Shown piece by piece: positions 1 to 8,010 of a stretch of DNA of 64,000 nt (its first letter is position 1; every line of letters starts with the position of its first letter). The notes under the pieces are model-generated. The model worked only from the letters and a program-made list of their open reading frames with translations, had not been told where the DNA came from and did not search any database. The DNA comes from Flavobacterium ammonificans. Its GTDB lineage: Bacteria; Bacteroidota; Bacteroidia; Flavobacteriales; Flavobacteriaceae. Location of the stretch: assembly GCF_020886115.1 (NCBI RefSeq), contig NZ_AP025185.1, positions 1,798,001-1,862,000 on the forward strand, in the 5' to 3' direction. Both the position numbers and the translations under genes were made by a program.

Positions 1-343
1 AAACCGCATCCGAAAATCCGTAAGGTCCGCCAATTACAAATACTAAAGTTTTTATTCCAGAATTCATTTTCTTTTGTAGTTCTTCTGAGAAACCAACGCT
101 TGAAAAATTCTTACCATTTTCATCCAATAAAATTAACTGATCTGTTGGGGTGATTTTAGATAAAATTAATTCGCCTTCTTTTTCTTTTTGCTGGCTTTCG
201 GACAAATTTTTTACATTTTTGATATCGGGAATAATATCCAACTCAAACTTGATGTAAAATGACAAGCGTTTGGTGTAATCGTCTATAAGTGTTTGTAATG
301 CTTTGTTGTCAGTTTTTCCAATGGCAATGAGTTTGATATTCAT
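1..343 (-). CDS. rlmH: 23S rRNA (pseudouridine1915-N3)-methyltransferase RlmH, partial
   Basis: The reading frame starts at the ATG complementary to 341-343 and runs off the left edge, so only about the first 114 residues are present. It begins MNIKLIAIGKTDNKAL and ends in the window with the glycine-rich IGGPYGFSDAV stretch, which is the SAM-binding knot region of SPOUT-class RlmH. The family methylates pseudouridine 1915 in helix 69 of 23S rRNA in assembled ribosomes. The full protein is normally about 157 aa, so roughly 40 C-terminal residues lie outside the window. No defect is seen in the visible part. Confidence 0.93.
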   Translation of the reverse strand, partial: MNIKLIAIGKTDNKALQTLIDDYTKRLSFYIKFELDIIPDIKNVKNLSESQQKEKEGELILSKITPTDQLILLDENGKNFSSVGFSEELQKKMNSGIKTLVFVIGGPYGFSDAV

Positions 344-379
344 TTTTAGATAAGTTGAAAAGTAAATAAACTCATTAGA

Positions 380-847
380 TTATTCTTTTGGTAAAGCAGC
401 ACCTACAGCAATATCGCATCGATGGCCTTCTTGTCCATGGGGTGGATTCATACCTTCTGGAGTGGGTGTAGCAGGAGTTGGTGTAGCAGTCGCTGTAGTC
501 GATGTAGTAGTTGGTGTAACTGTCATCTGCGGTGTTGTTGTGACTTTTGAATTGGGTTGTGCAGGAGCAGCTGGTGAATTCAAAGGCGCTCCAACAGGAA
601 TATCACAACGATGTCCAGCTTGTCCATGCGGCGGATTCATTCCTTTAGCTGTTGCTACGATCGGTGCATTAGTTCCAGTGGTGTTAGTTGGTGTAGCTCC
701 TTTTGCAGCTGCTTCATTACGCATTTGATTGCCAACTTCAGTAAAAGGAATTACAGCAGTTGGGGTGCTTTCTTTTGTCTCTTGCTCGTTTTTACAGGAG
801 TTTAATGCCAATCCTGCAAGTAGTAGTAGTCCAATATAATTTTTCAT
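380..847 (-). CDS. Lipoprotein with duplicated MNPPHGQxGHRCDIxVGA motif
   Basis: I place the start at 847 (MKNYIGLLLLAGLALNSC), giving 155 aa, rather than the upstream in-frame codon at 874, because a promoter-like -7 box (872-879) would put the transcript start after 874. The N-terminus is a lipoprotein signal with a lipobox ending LNSC. The mature protein is a low-complexity Thr/Pro/Ala linker carrying two copies of a MNPPHGQxGHRCDIxVGA motif, one in the middle and one at the C-terminus. Each copy holds one Cys and two His. The motif recurs, as far as I remember, in other Bacteroidota lipoproteins of unknown function. Metal or haem binding is only a guess from the Cys/His content. Function unknown. 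Confidence 0.8.
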   Translation of the reverse strand: MKNYIGLLLLAGLALNSCKNEQETKESTPTAVIPFTEVGNQMRNEAAAKGATPTNTTGTNAPIVATAKGMNPPHGQAGHRCDIPVGAPLNSPAAPAQPNSKVTTTPQMTVTPTTTSTTATATPTPATPTPEGMNPPHGQEGHRCDIAVGAALPKE

Positions 848-871
848 TTGTATTCTGATTGGTATGAATTT

Positions 872-905
872 CAAAAATAGGATTTTATTTTATAGTGATC
901 ATCAA
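872..905 (-). promoter_or_regulatory. Putative promoter of the duplicated-motif lipoprotein gene
   Basis: On the minus strand a TATTTTTG box (complement of 872-879) matches the Bacteroidota -7 consensus TAnnTTTG. A TTG (complement of 903-905) lies 23 bases upstream, at the long end of the usual spacing. A start of transcription near 866 would leave a leader of about 18 bases before the ATG at 847. Confidence 0.45.
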
Positions 906-1006
906 TTGTTTACTATTTTAGTCTTTGGCTGCTTTGATTAATACTTTTTCTCCTTTTTTTTACACAAAATATATGCTACTTTAGCCATTCTTAAAATTAT
1001 TTGGAA

Positions 1007-1864
1007 ATGATTAGCGAATCCCAATTTAAAAAAGAATTAGAAATAGTAATTGCCAATGCTATACGTGAAGATGTAGGCCCTGGCGATTATAGTTCGTTAG
1101 CTTGTATTCCTGATTCTGCTTCAGGAAAAGCACAACTATTGGTGAAAGAAGACGGCATTATTGCCGGAGTGGCTTTTGCTAAAATGATTTTTGATTATGT
1201 TGATGCCGATTTGCAAATAGACACTTTTATTGAAGATGGTGCCAAAGTTAAGAAAGGAGATGTCGTTTTTCATGTTTCGGGAAGTTCGCAATCCATATTG
1301 AAAGCAGAACGTGTAGTATTGAATTCAATGCAACGGATGTCGGCTATAGCAACTAAAACGAATCAGTATGTTCAATTGTTGGATGGCACTTCAACAAAGA
1401 TTCTAGACACTAGAAAAACTACTCCAGGCTTTCGAGCTCCAGAGAAATGGGCTGTAAAAATTGGCGGTGGCGAGAATCATCGTTTTGCTTTGTACGATAT
1501 GATTATGTTGAAAGACAATCATATTGATTTTGCGGGCGGAATTACTTTGGCTATTGCCAAAACAAAAGATTTTTTGAAAGCAAATAATCTGGATTTAAAG
1601 ATCATTGTGGAAGCACGTGATTTGGAAGAAATCAAAGAAATTTTGAAGAGTGATGGAGTACACCGAATCTTAATTGATAATTTTAATTTCGAAGATACTC
1701 GCAAAGCAGTTACTTTAATTGGTAACCAATGCCAGACAGAGTCGTCAGGTAATATTAACGAGACGACCATTCGTCAGTATGCTGAGTGTGGTGTTAATTA
1801 TATTTCATCAGGTGCGTTGACACATTCTGTTTATAATATGGACTTGAGTTTAAAAGCATTGTAA
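1007..1864 (+). CDS. nadC: Nicotinate-nucleotide pyrophosphorylase (quinolinate phosphoribosyltransferase)
   Basis: Converts quinolinate and PRPP to nicotinate mononucleotide, CO2 and pyrophosphate in de novo NAD synthesis. The 285-aa protein shows the family layout: an N-terminal alpha/beta sandwich, then the barrel with AERVVLNSMQRMSAIAT, the DTRKTTPGFR substrate loop, GGGENHRFALYDMIMLKDNH and IIVEARDLEEIKEIL. Length is normal. The longer frame begins with TTG at 1001, but the ATG at 1007 (MISESQ) is the better start. A weak -7-like TACTTTAG lies at 977-984. The gene is followed after one base by the YihY gene and probably heads a nadC-yihY-DUF2147-priA transcript. Confidence 0.96.
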   Translation: MISESQFKKELEIVIANAIREDVGPGDYSSLACIPDSASGKAQLLVKEDGIIAGVAFAKMIFDYVDADLQIDTFIEDGAKVKKGDVVFHVSGSSQSILKAERVVLNSMQRMSAIATKTNQYVQLLDGTSTKILDTRKTTPGFRAPEKWAVKIGGGENHRFALYDMIMLKDNHIDFAGGITLAIAKTKDFLKANNLDLKIIVEARDLEEIKEILKSDGVHRILIDNFNFEDTRKAVTLIGNQCQTESSGNINETTIRQYAECGVNYISSGALTHSVYNMDLSLKAL

Positions 1865-1865
1865 T

Positions 1866-2801
1866 ATGGCATCAGCAATAGAAAATAAGCTTTTAAAAAT
1901 TCCTGTTCTTCGCACTGTAGTGCAAATTTTGCAACGCATAAAATTACCTTGGTTAGAAGGCTTGTCTTTATACGATTTAATAGAATTGTATATTTCAGGT
2001 ATTGTCGAAGGCGGTCTTACTTATCATGCCAGTGCAGTAGCGTTTAGTTTTTTTATGGCTTTGTTTCCTTTTGCTCTATTTATACTGAATTTGATTCCTT
2101 ATATTCCAATTGAAGGGTTTCAAGCTGATTTTTTAGAGTTTGTCAAAGATGGCGTTCCACCCAATACCTATGACGCTATTTATAAAATAATTAGTGATAT
2201 TTTGAATAATAGTCAATCTAGTTTGTTGTCCTACGGTTTTTTACTTTCTATTTTTTTAATGGCTAACGGTATCTTAGGTATTTTGGGAGGATTTGAATCA
2301 TCAAAACATGTACTTATCAAAAGAGGTTTTCTCAATCAATATTTAGTTGCTTTAGGGATTTCAATGCTTTTATCGGTTTTACTTTTAGTAACCGTTGCTG
2401 CGGTAGTAATTTTTGAGGTAATCATTCAGCAAACTATTATACAAGATGTTCTAACCGACCGAATTCCATTAATTGAATTAGGACGTTATGCATTTGTAAT
2501 ACTGATGATTTTAATTACAAGTTCTATATTGTTACGCTTTGGAACCAAACAATTTCATAAACCCAGATTCATCAGTATAGGTTCTGTTTTTACTACGATT
2601 TTAATTATTATTTCTTCCTATTTTTTTGGAATATGGGTTGTTAAATTTTCCAAATACAATGAATTGTATGGTTCTATTGGAACCTTGTTAATTTTGATGT
2701 TTTACATTTGGATTAACTGTATGATTTTATTGTTAGGCTTTGAATTGAATGCCACGATACGAAAACTTAAAAAACAAAATTCTTTAAATGACTTACAATG
2801 A
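1866..2801 (+). CDS. YihY/virulence factor BrkB family inner-membrane protein
   Basis: A 311-aa polytopic protein with about six hydrophobic segments. The conserved YihY features are GLTYHASAVAFSFFMALFPFALF near residues 52-75, a long helix-rich middle, and the C-terminal YGSIGTLLILMFYIWINCMILLLGFELNA. Members of this family were once misnamed RNase BN; that activity belongs to a different protein, so the rbn symbol should not be used. The true role is unknown, with transport or lipid-related functions proposed. It follows nadC by one base and overlaps the next start by four bases (ATGA), so it is translated in the same operon. Confidence 0.9.
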   Translation: MASAIENKLLKIPVLRTVVQILQRIKLPWLEGLSLYDLIELYISGIVEGGLTYHASAVAFSFFMALFPFALFILNLIPYIPIEGFQADFLEFVKDGVPPNTYDAIYKIISDILNNSQSSLLSYGFLLSIFLMANGILGILGGFESSKHVLIKRGFLNQYLVALGISMLLSVLLLVTVAAVVIFEVIIQQTIIQDVLTDRIPLIELGRYAFVILMILITSSILLRFGTKQFHKPRFISIGSVFTTILIIISSYFFGIWVVKFSKYNELYGSIGTLLILMFYIWINCMILLLGFELNATIRKLKKQNSLNDLQ

Positions 2802-3223
2802 AACAATTTATTACATTACTTATTTGTGTTTTAGCAACTTCATCCATGTATTCTCAATCGGTTATTGGAAAATGGAAAACGATTGATGATGAGACTGGTG
2901 AAGCAAAATCTATTGTTGAAGTATTTTCAAAATCAGGAAAAATTTATGCTAAAGTGGTCGAGATTTTAGATCCTGCCAATAAAAATAGCGTTTGCAAAAA
3001 ATGTTCAGGGGAAGATAAAAATAAATCTATCCTTGGTCTTACCATTATCAAAGGATTATCTAAAGACGGCTCCGAATACAATTCAGGCGAAATTCTAGAT
3101 CCAAAAAACGGTAAACTATACAAATGTGCACTTTCTTTGGAATCCAAAGACAAACTAAAGATTCGTGGTTATATTGGGTTTTCTTTATTAGGAAGAACGC
3201 AATATTGGCATCGAGTTAATTAA
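2798..3223 (+). CDS. DUF2147-type secreted protein
   Basis: A 141-aa protein with a cleavable signal peptide (MKQFITLLICVLATSSMYSQ). The mature part has the DUF2147 pattern: VIGKWKTIDDETGEAKSIVEVF near the start, the CKKCSGEDKNKSILGLTIIKGL segment, a GEILDPKNGKLYKC segment, and the closing LKIRGYIGFSLLGRTQYWHR. Proteins of this family are secreted beta-rich proteins of unknown role. The start overlaps the YihY stop by four bases, which suggests translational coupling. The two closely spaced Cys (CKKC) are notable in an exported protein. Confidence 0.88.
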   Translation: MKQFITLLICVLATSSMYSQSVIGKWKTIDDETGEAKSIVEVFSKSGKIYAKVVEILDPANKNSVCKKCSGEDKNKSILGLTIIKGLSKDGSEYNSGEILDPKNGKLYKCALSLESKDKLKIRGYIGFSLLGRTQYWHRVN

Positions 3224-3236
3224 TTCTAATCATTAG

Positions 3237-5687
3237 ATGTTTTTCGTCGAAGTAATTTTACCGCTTTCATTGGCTAAAACCTTTACGTATAGGGTTTCAG
3301 AAGCCGAATTTCATTTTGTAAAAAATGGAATGAGGGTAGTAGTGCCTTTTGGCAAAAGTAAAATGTACACGGCATTGATTATTGATAAGCATCAAAATGA
3401 GCCAACTCTATATGAAGCCAAAGAAATTGATCAAATTCTAGACGAAAAACCTATTGTAACTCAATTTCAAATTACGCATTGGCAATGGATTGCTAGTTAC
3501 TATATGTGTGCTATTGGAGATGTCTATCGCGGAGCCATGCCCAGTGCATTGTTGTTAGAAAGCGAAACAATAATTTCTCAAAAACAATCGGTAATTATTG
3601 AAGAGGCTGAGCTTACAGATGATGAATTTTTGGTATACCAAGCTTTACAACATCAAAGTTCACTTCGAATTCAAGATATTACTGCCATACTAAATAAAAA
3701 AAATGTATTTCCAGTTATCCAAAAATTGATTGATAAACAAGTTTTGGTTCTGCACGAAGAAGTACAAGAATTGTACAAGCCAAAATTGGTGCGTTACGTC
3801 CGATTGCATTCAAAATATGACTTGAATTCAGGTTTAGGTGATTTATTGGAAAGTTTGAAAAGTTCTTCCAAACAAAGAGAAATCGTCCTAGCGTATTTTC
3901 AATTAAGCGCTAAGGATAAACAACCCATATCAGTTAAACAATTAGTTGAAACCGCTAATTCTAGTTCTGCCATTCTGAAAGCATTGATCGAAAAGCAAAT
4001 TTTTGAAGACTATTTTATTCAAGAAGACCGAGTTAATTTTATTGGAAATCCGCAAGAAAACGCTTTGGAGTTAAGTAATGCTCAGCAAGAAGCATTTCAT
4101 CAAATCCAAACTAGTTTTACAACTCAAGAAGTATGTTTATTACACGGACTTACTTCAAGCGGAAAAACAGAGATTTATATCAAGCTTATTGAAGAACAAT
4201 TAGCATCTGGAAAACAGGTGTTGTATTTGTTGCCAGAAATTGCTCTAACAACTCAATTAGTAGGACGTTTGCGAACCTACTTTGGTGACAAAGTTGGCGT
4301 GTATCATTCCAAATACAGTACCAATGAACGTGTTGAATTGTGGAAACAAGTTTTAGAACAATCTCCAAAAGCGCAAATTGTAATAGGAGCAAGGTCGGCT
4401 TTGTTTTTACCTTTTTCTAATTTAAGTCTAATTGTTGTTGACGAAGAACACGAACAAACATTCAAACAAGTAGATCCCGCACCGCGATATCACGCTCGTG
4501 ATGCAGCTATTGTTTTAGCAAACTACCATAAAGCCAAGGTTCTTTTAGGTTCGGCGACACCAAGTATTGAATCCTATTTTAATGCTCAATCCAATAAGTA
4601 CGGTTTAGTCGAATTAACAGAGCGTTATGGAAATGTTCAGTTGCCTGAAATTGAATTGGTCGATTTAAAGGATAGTTATTTTCGCAAGAAAATGACGGGG
4701 CATTTTAGTGCTACTTTGATCGAAGCAATAACTGCGGCTTTATCTTTAGGAGAACAAGTTATTTTGTTTCAAAATAGGAGAGGCTATTCGCCAATAATTG
4801 AATGTTTAACTTGTGGAAATGTTCCGCAATGCCAGCAATGTGATGTGAGTTTGACCTATCACCAACATAAAAACCAGTTGCGTTGCCATTATTGTGGTTA
4901 TGCTATGGCAAAGCCTACGCAATGTCATAGTTGTTCGAGTATTGATTTGGCTACAAAAGGTTTTGGTACGGAACAAATTGAACAAGAATTAAAAGCCATT
5001 TTTCCCGATGCTAAAACTGGGAGAATGGATCAAGATACCACTCGTGGAAAGTTTGGTTTTGAAAAAATTATCGATAGTTTTAAGAATCAAGAAATTCAGA
5101 TTTTGGTTGGTACCCAAATGTTAGCCAAAGGATTGGATTTTAATAATGTGAGTTTAGTTGGAATTATGAATGCCGACACTATGTTGTATCATCCAGACTT
5201 TAGGGCTTTTGAAAGAAGTTTCCAAATGATGACGCAAGTGGCTGGTAGGGCAGGTCGTTCAGAAAAGCAAGGAAAAGTAGTTATTCAGACATATAATCCA
5301 GAGCATAATACGATTCAACAAGTGACTCGAAATGATTATGTTGGGATGTATAAAGAACAATTGTACGACCGTCAAATTTATAAATATCCACCTTATTTTA
5401 GAATCATAAGGCTGACGTTAAAGCATCGTGATTTTGACAAAGTCAAAGAGGGTTCTATGTGGTTGTATCAAGTAATGAGTCAGAATTTGAATATGCCAGT
5501 CTTAGGTCCAGAAGAACCGCCAATTAGCCGAATCCGAAACGAGTACATTCGAACTATTTTGATAAAGATACCGCAAACGGCACCTATAGGAAACACCAAA
5601 AAAACAATTCAAAAAATGCTAACGAGTTTTGAAGCGGTTCCTCAATACCGATCTATTAAAGTAGCTGTTAACGTAGATTATTATTAA
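3237..5687 (+). CDS. priA: Primosomal replication restart helicase PriA
   Basis: Binds stalled or repaired forks and reloads the replicative helicase. The 816-aa protein has the N-terminal 3'-DNA-binding domain, a Walker A GLTSSGKTE near residues 303-311, a DEEH Walker B box near 401, and the inserted zinc-binding domain at about 523-565 with paired Cys (CLTCGNVPQCQQC, CHYCG, CHSC). The helicase C lobe has QNRRGYSP and QVAGRAGR. Length is somewhat greater than E. coli PriA (732 aa), as usual in Bacteroidota. It starts 13 bases after the DUF2147 gene. No key motif is missing. Confidence 0.97.
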   Translation: MFFVEVILPLSLAKTFTYRVSEAEFHFVKNGMRVVVPFGKSKMYTALIIDKHQNEPTLYEAKEIDQILDEKPIVTQFQITHWQWIASYYMCAIGDVYRGAMPSALLLESETIISQKQSVIIEEAELTDDEFLVYQALQHQSSLRIQDITAILNKKNVFPVIQKLIDKQVLVLHEEVQELYKPKLVRYVRLHSKYDLNSGLGDLLESLKSSSKQREIVLAYFQLSAKDKQPISVKQLVETANSSSAILKALIEKQIFEDYFIQEDRVNFIGNPQENALELSNAQQEAFHQIQTSFTTQEVCLLHGLTSSGKTEIYIKLIEEQLASGKQVLYLLPEIALTTQLVGRLRTYFGDKVGVYHSKYSTNERVELWKQVLEQSPKAQIVIGARSALFLPFSNLSLIVVDEEHEQTFKQVDPAPRYHARDAAIVLANYHKAKVLLGSATPSIESYFNAQSNKYGLVELTERYGNVQLPEIELVDLKDSYFRKKMTGHFSATLIEAITAALSLGEQVILFQNRRGYSPIIECLTCGNVPQCQQCDVSLTYHQHKNQLRCHYCGYAMAKPTQCHSCSSIDLATKGFGTEQIEQELKAIFPDAKTGRMDQDTTRGKFGFEKIIDSFKNQEIQILVGTQMLAKGLDFNNVSLVGIMNADTMLYHPDFRAFERSFQMMTQVAGRAGRSEKQGKVVIQTYNPEHNTIQQVTRNDYVGMYKEQLYDRQIYKYPPYFRIIRLTLKHRDFDKVKEGSMWLYQVMSQNLNMPVLGPEEPPISRIRNEYIRTILIKIPQTAPIGNTKKTIQKMLTSFEAVPQYRSIKVAVNVDYY

Positions 5688-5690
5688 GAT

Positions 5691-5870
5691 ATGAAAGAAA
5701 AAAATAAAAGTCAAAAAGGAAACTCAATTGGGGTTGGTGCTGCTTTGGGATTAGCCATTGTATTAGCTTATAAAATAATTTTTAAAGACTCTTCATTAAA
5801 TATCGCATTAGGTGTAGCTGTTGGTGCTGCAATTGGTGCCGCTTTTGATTGGATTTCATCCCGAAAATAG
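5691..5870 (+). CDS. Small glycine-rich membrane protein, 59 aa
   Basis: An ATG three bases after the priA stop opens a 59-aa frame: a basic N-terminus (MKEKNKSQKGNS), a hydrophobic segment with glycines (IGVGAALGLAIVLAYKIIF), a short polar turn, then a second Gly/Ala-rich segment (ALGVAVGAAIGAAFDWI) and SSRK. This gives two short membrane-spanning or glycine-zipper helices. The immediate spacing to priA and the clean membrane-protein composition support a real gene. I do not recognise a named family. Confidence 0.68.
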   Translation: MKEKNKSQKGNSIGVGAALGLAIVLAYKIIFKDSSLNIALGVAVGAAIGAAFDWISSRK

Positions 5871-5890
5871 GCGATTGTATTAGTACTATT

Positions 5891-6586
5891 TTATTCAATT
5901 GCCAAAGCTTTTACCAAAGCATCTTTTTTGTTGCGACTCAATGGAATTTTTGAAGTTCCAATTTCTGCAAACTTACTATTGTAGCGCTCAATTTTGTCAG
6001 TATTGATAATGAAGGATTTGTGAACACGAACAAATTGGGTTGGATTTAAATTGGTTTCAAAGGATTTCATTGTGGATAAAACAAGATTACTACTTTCGTC
6101 AGTGACTACTTTTACATAATCACCAAAGGCTTCAATCCATTTTATTTTGGAAGTGAATATTTTGATTTTTTTGAGATTACTTTTAATATAAATGTGTTCT
6201 CCCGTTTCTTCTTTTGTTTCGTGTTCCAATTGATGCAAATGCAGAGCACGATGAACGGCTATTTCAAATCGGTTTAAAGTCACAGGTTTTTTGATATAAT
6301 CTGTTGGTGCATAATCAAAAGCACGCAAGGCGTGTTCTGCTTTGGCAGTAACAAATATAATCTGAGGTTTAGTTTTCAAACCTTCTAAAAAGGAAAAACC
6401 ATTAATGACCGGCATTTCAATATCCAAGAATATCAAATCAATACTATGAATGTTCAAACAATTCCGAGCTTCAATCGCATTTGAAAAATCTCCTACTAAG
6501 TGCAATTGCGTGTTATTGTTGACTAATTTTACCACAATCATTCGTTGAACAGCGCTATCTTCGATTACTAAACAATTTAACTTCAT
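5891..6586 (-). CDS. LytR/AlgR-type response regulator (REC-LytTR)
   Basis: A 231-aa two-domain regulator. Residues 1-120 form a receiver domain with the acidic pair ED at 9-10, phospho-acceptor Asp55 in LIFLDIEMP, and the switch/Lys region FVTAKAE and YIKKPV. Residues about 135-231 form a LytTR DNA-binding domain with IKWIEAFGDYVKV, the FVRVHKSFIIN core and IPLSRNKK at the end. Such regulators are usually paired with a membrane histidine kinase of the LytS/YehU kind, but none is adjacent, so this is an orphan here. Its target cannot be told from the sequence. Confidence 0.93.
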   Translation of the reverse strand: MKLNCLVIEDSAVQRMIVVKLVNNNTQLHLVGDFSNAIEARNCLNIHSIDLIFLDIEMPVINGFSFLEGLKTKPQIIFVTAKAEHALRAFDYAPTDYIKKPVTLNRFEIAVHRALHLHQLEHETKEETGEHIYIKSNLKKIKIFTSKIKWIEAFGDYVKVVTDESSNLVLSTMKSFETNLNPTQFVRVHKSFIINTDKIERYNSKFAEIGTSKIPLSRNKKDALVKALAIE

Positions 6587-6689
6587 CTGATTAAGTGTTG
6601 ATTTATCTTAAATATAGTGATAAATAACTACAAAAACAGCTATAATAGGGAATGAGCTGCTTAAAAATAACGAGTCTTCTTAATAAGTG

Positions 6690-6720
6690 TTTGGATATTT
6701 GAAAATAATGACTATTTTTG
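6690..6720 (+). promoter_or_regulatory. Promoter of the rpsF-rpsR-rplI operon
   Basis: TTTG at 6690-6693, a 19-base spacer, then TATTTTTG at 6713-6720. This is an exact match to the Bacteroidota sigma-A consensus (TTG, about 19 bases, TAnnTTTG). Transcription would start near 6727, giving a leader of about 24 bases rich in A and T before rpsF. Confidence 0.78.
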
Positions 6721-6750
6721 CACCCAATTTAACAAATAAATATATTATTT

Positions 6751-7092
6751 ATGAATCATTATGAAACTGTTTTCATTTTAAATCCCGTTTTATCTGATGT
6801 TCAGGTAAAGGAAACAGTAAGCAAATTTGAAGAATTTCTTACTAGTCGTGGAGCTGAAATGGTATCGAAAGAAGACTGGGGTCTTAAAAAAATGGCTTAC
6901 GAAATTCAAAACAAGAAAAGTGGTTTTTACCATTTATTCGAATTCAAAGTTGCTGGTGAAGTACTAATAGCTTTTGAAACTGAATTTAGACGTGACGAGA
7001 GAGTAATGCGTTTTCTTACTGTAAGTATGGACAAACACGCTATTTCTTGGGCTGAAAGAAGAAGAACTAAACTTAAATCTCAAAAAGCGTAA
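6751..7092 (+). CDS. rpsF: 30S ribosomal protein S6
   Basis: The 113-aa protein begins [30 protein letters not shown] and contains the S6 core [24 protein letters not shown] and the [12 protein letters not shown] strand. S6 binds the central domain of 16S rRNA together with S18, which is encoded next. Length is normal for the family. It is the first gene of the classical rpsF-rpsR-rplI operon, and the gap to rpsR is five bases. Confidence 0.98.
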   Translation: MNHYETVFILNPVLSDVQVKETVSKFEEFLTSRGAEMVSKEDWGLKKMAYEIQNKKSGFYHLFEFKVAGEVLIAFETEFRRDERVMRFLTVSMDKHAISWAERRRTKLKSQKA

Positions 7093-7097
7093 TTATC

Positions 7098-7394
7098 ATG
7101 GCTACATTACAACAATCTGCTTCAGGAAAAAAAGACGGAGATATCAGATATCTTACTCCTTTAAACATAGAAACTAACAAAACTAAAAAGTATTGTCGTT
7201 TCAAAAAATCAGGTATCAAATATATTGATTATAAAGATGCTGATTTCTTATTGAAATTTGTAAATGAACAAGGAAAAATTCTTCCTCGTCGTTTAACAGG
7301 AACTTCATTGAAATACCAAAGAAAAGTATCTGTTGCTGTGAAAAGAGCACGTCACTTAGCTTTAATGCCATACGTGGCCGATTTATTAAAATAA
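7098..7394 (+). CDS. rpsR: 30S ribosomal protein S18
   Basis: A 98-aa S18 with [66 protein letters not shown], the full family signature. The N-terminal extension of about 20 residues is usual in this phylum. It pairs with S6 on the small subunit platform. It lies five bases after rpsF and about 60 bases before rplI. Confidence 0.98.
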   Translation: MATLQQSASGKKDGDIRYLTPLNIETNKTKKYCRFKKSGIKYIDYKDADFLLKFVNEQGKILPRRLTGTSLKYQRKVSVAVKRARHLALMPYVADLLK

Positions 7395-7456
7395 TTTAAA
7401 CTCAGTTGTTGGTTTCTCCTCCAAGAGAACCTAACTTCTATAACAAGGACAACAAC

Positions 7457-7900
7457 ATGGAATTGATTCTAAAACAAGACGTTCAAAATTTAGGTTTTAA
7501 AGATGACGTAGTTACTGTAAAAAACGGTTACGGTCGTAATTATTTAATCCCACAAGGTTTCGCACAATTAGCTACACCTTCTGCAAAGAAAGTATTAGCT
7601 GAAAACTTGAAACAAAGAGCGCACAAAGAAGCTAAAGTAGTAGCAGATGCAAAAGCATTAGCTGAAACTTTAAAAGCTATCGAAATTAAAATTACTGCAA
7701 AAGCAGGTGGCGAAAAATTATTCGGATCTATTACTAACATTGACATTGTTGAAGCGTTAGCTAAAGCTGGTCAAGTAATTGATAGAAAATTCGTTACTAG
7801 CGGAATTGTTAAACGTACAGGAAAATATACTGCTTCTGTTCGTTTACACAGAGATGTTATCGTAGAATTAGATTACGAAATTGTTGCTGAAAAAGCATAA
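7457..7900 (+). CDS. rplI: 50S ribosomal protein L9
   Basis: I start at ATG 7457 (MELILKQDVQNLGFKDDVVTVKNGYGRNYLIPQGFA), giving 147 aa, because the longer frame from TTG 7406 adds a proline-rich tail not found in L9. The N-terminal rRNA-binding domain, a long connecting helix with ENLKQRAHKEAKVVADAKALAETLKAI, and the C-terminal domain with GEKLFGSITNIDI are all present. L9 is a long, extended large-subunit protein. It closes the ribosomal operon and is followed by a strong hairpin terminator. Confidence 0.97.
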   Translation: MELILKQDVQNLGFKDDVVTVKNGYGRNYLIPQGFAQLATPSAKKVLAENLKQRAHKEAKVVADAKALAETLKAIEIKITAKAGGEKLFGSITNIDIVEALAKAGQVIDRKFVTSGIVKRTGKYTASVRLHRDVIVELDYEIVAEKA

Positions 7901-7940
7901 TTTTCGTTTATTTAATATTTTTTGTTAATAATTTTTTAAA

Positions 7941-7966
7941 ATCACCCTTTGGGGTGATTTTTTTTT
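7941..7966 (+). terminator. Intrinsic terminator after rplI
   Basis: A 7-bp stem (ATCACCC / GGGTGAT, loop of TTTG) at 7941-7958 followed by a run of T to 7966. It ends the ribosomal operon and overlaps the -33 element of the next promoter. Confidence 0.85.
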
Positions 7967-7977
7967 GTCTAATTTTG
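7948..7977 (+). promoter_or_regulatory. Promoter of the Oar-like receptor gene, overlapping the rplI terminator
   Basis: TTTG at 7948-7951 sits in the terminator hairpin, followed by 18 bases and TAATTTTG at 7970-7977. Spacing and sequence match the Bacteroidota consensus. Predicted start near 7984, about 27 bases before the ATG at 8011. Confidence 0.65.
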
Positions 7978-8010
7978 CGCAACCTTTTAAAAAACCCTAA
8001 ACCATTTCAA

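Noticed and set aside
462..805. Two plus-strand frames (88 and 64 aa) opposite the lipoprotein gene
   Set aside because: They arise from the low-complexity Thr/Pro/Ala-coding region on the other strand and have no signals or recognisable protein features.
1866..2801. Ribonuclease BN (rbn)
   Set aside because: That name is a historical misassignment for the YihY family; nothing in the sequence suggests a nuclease.
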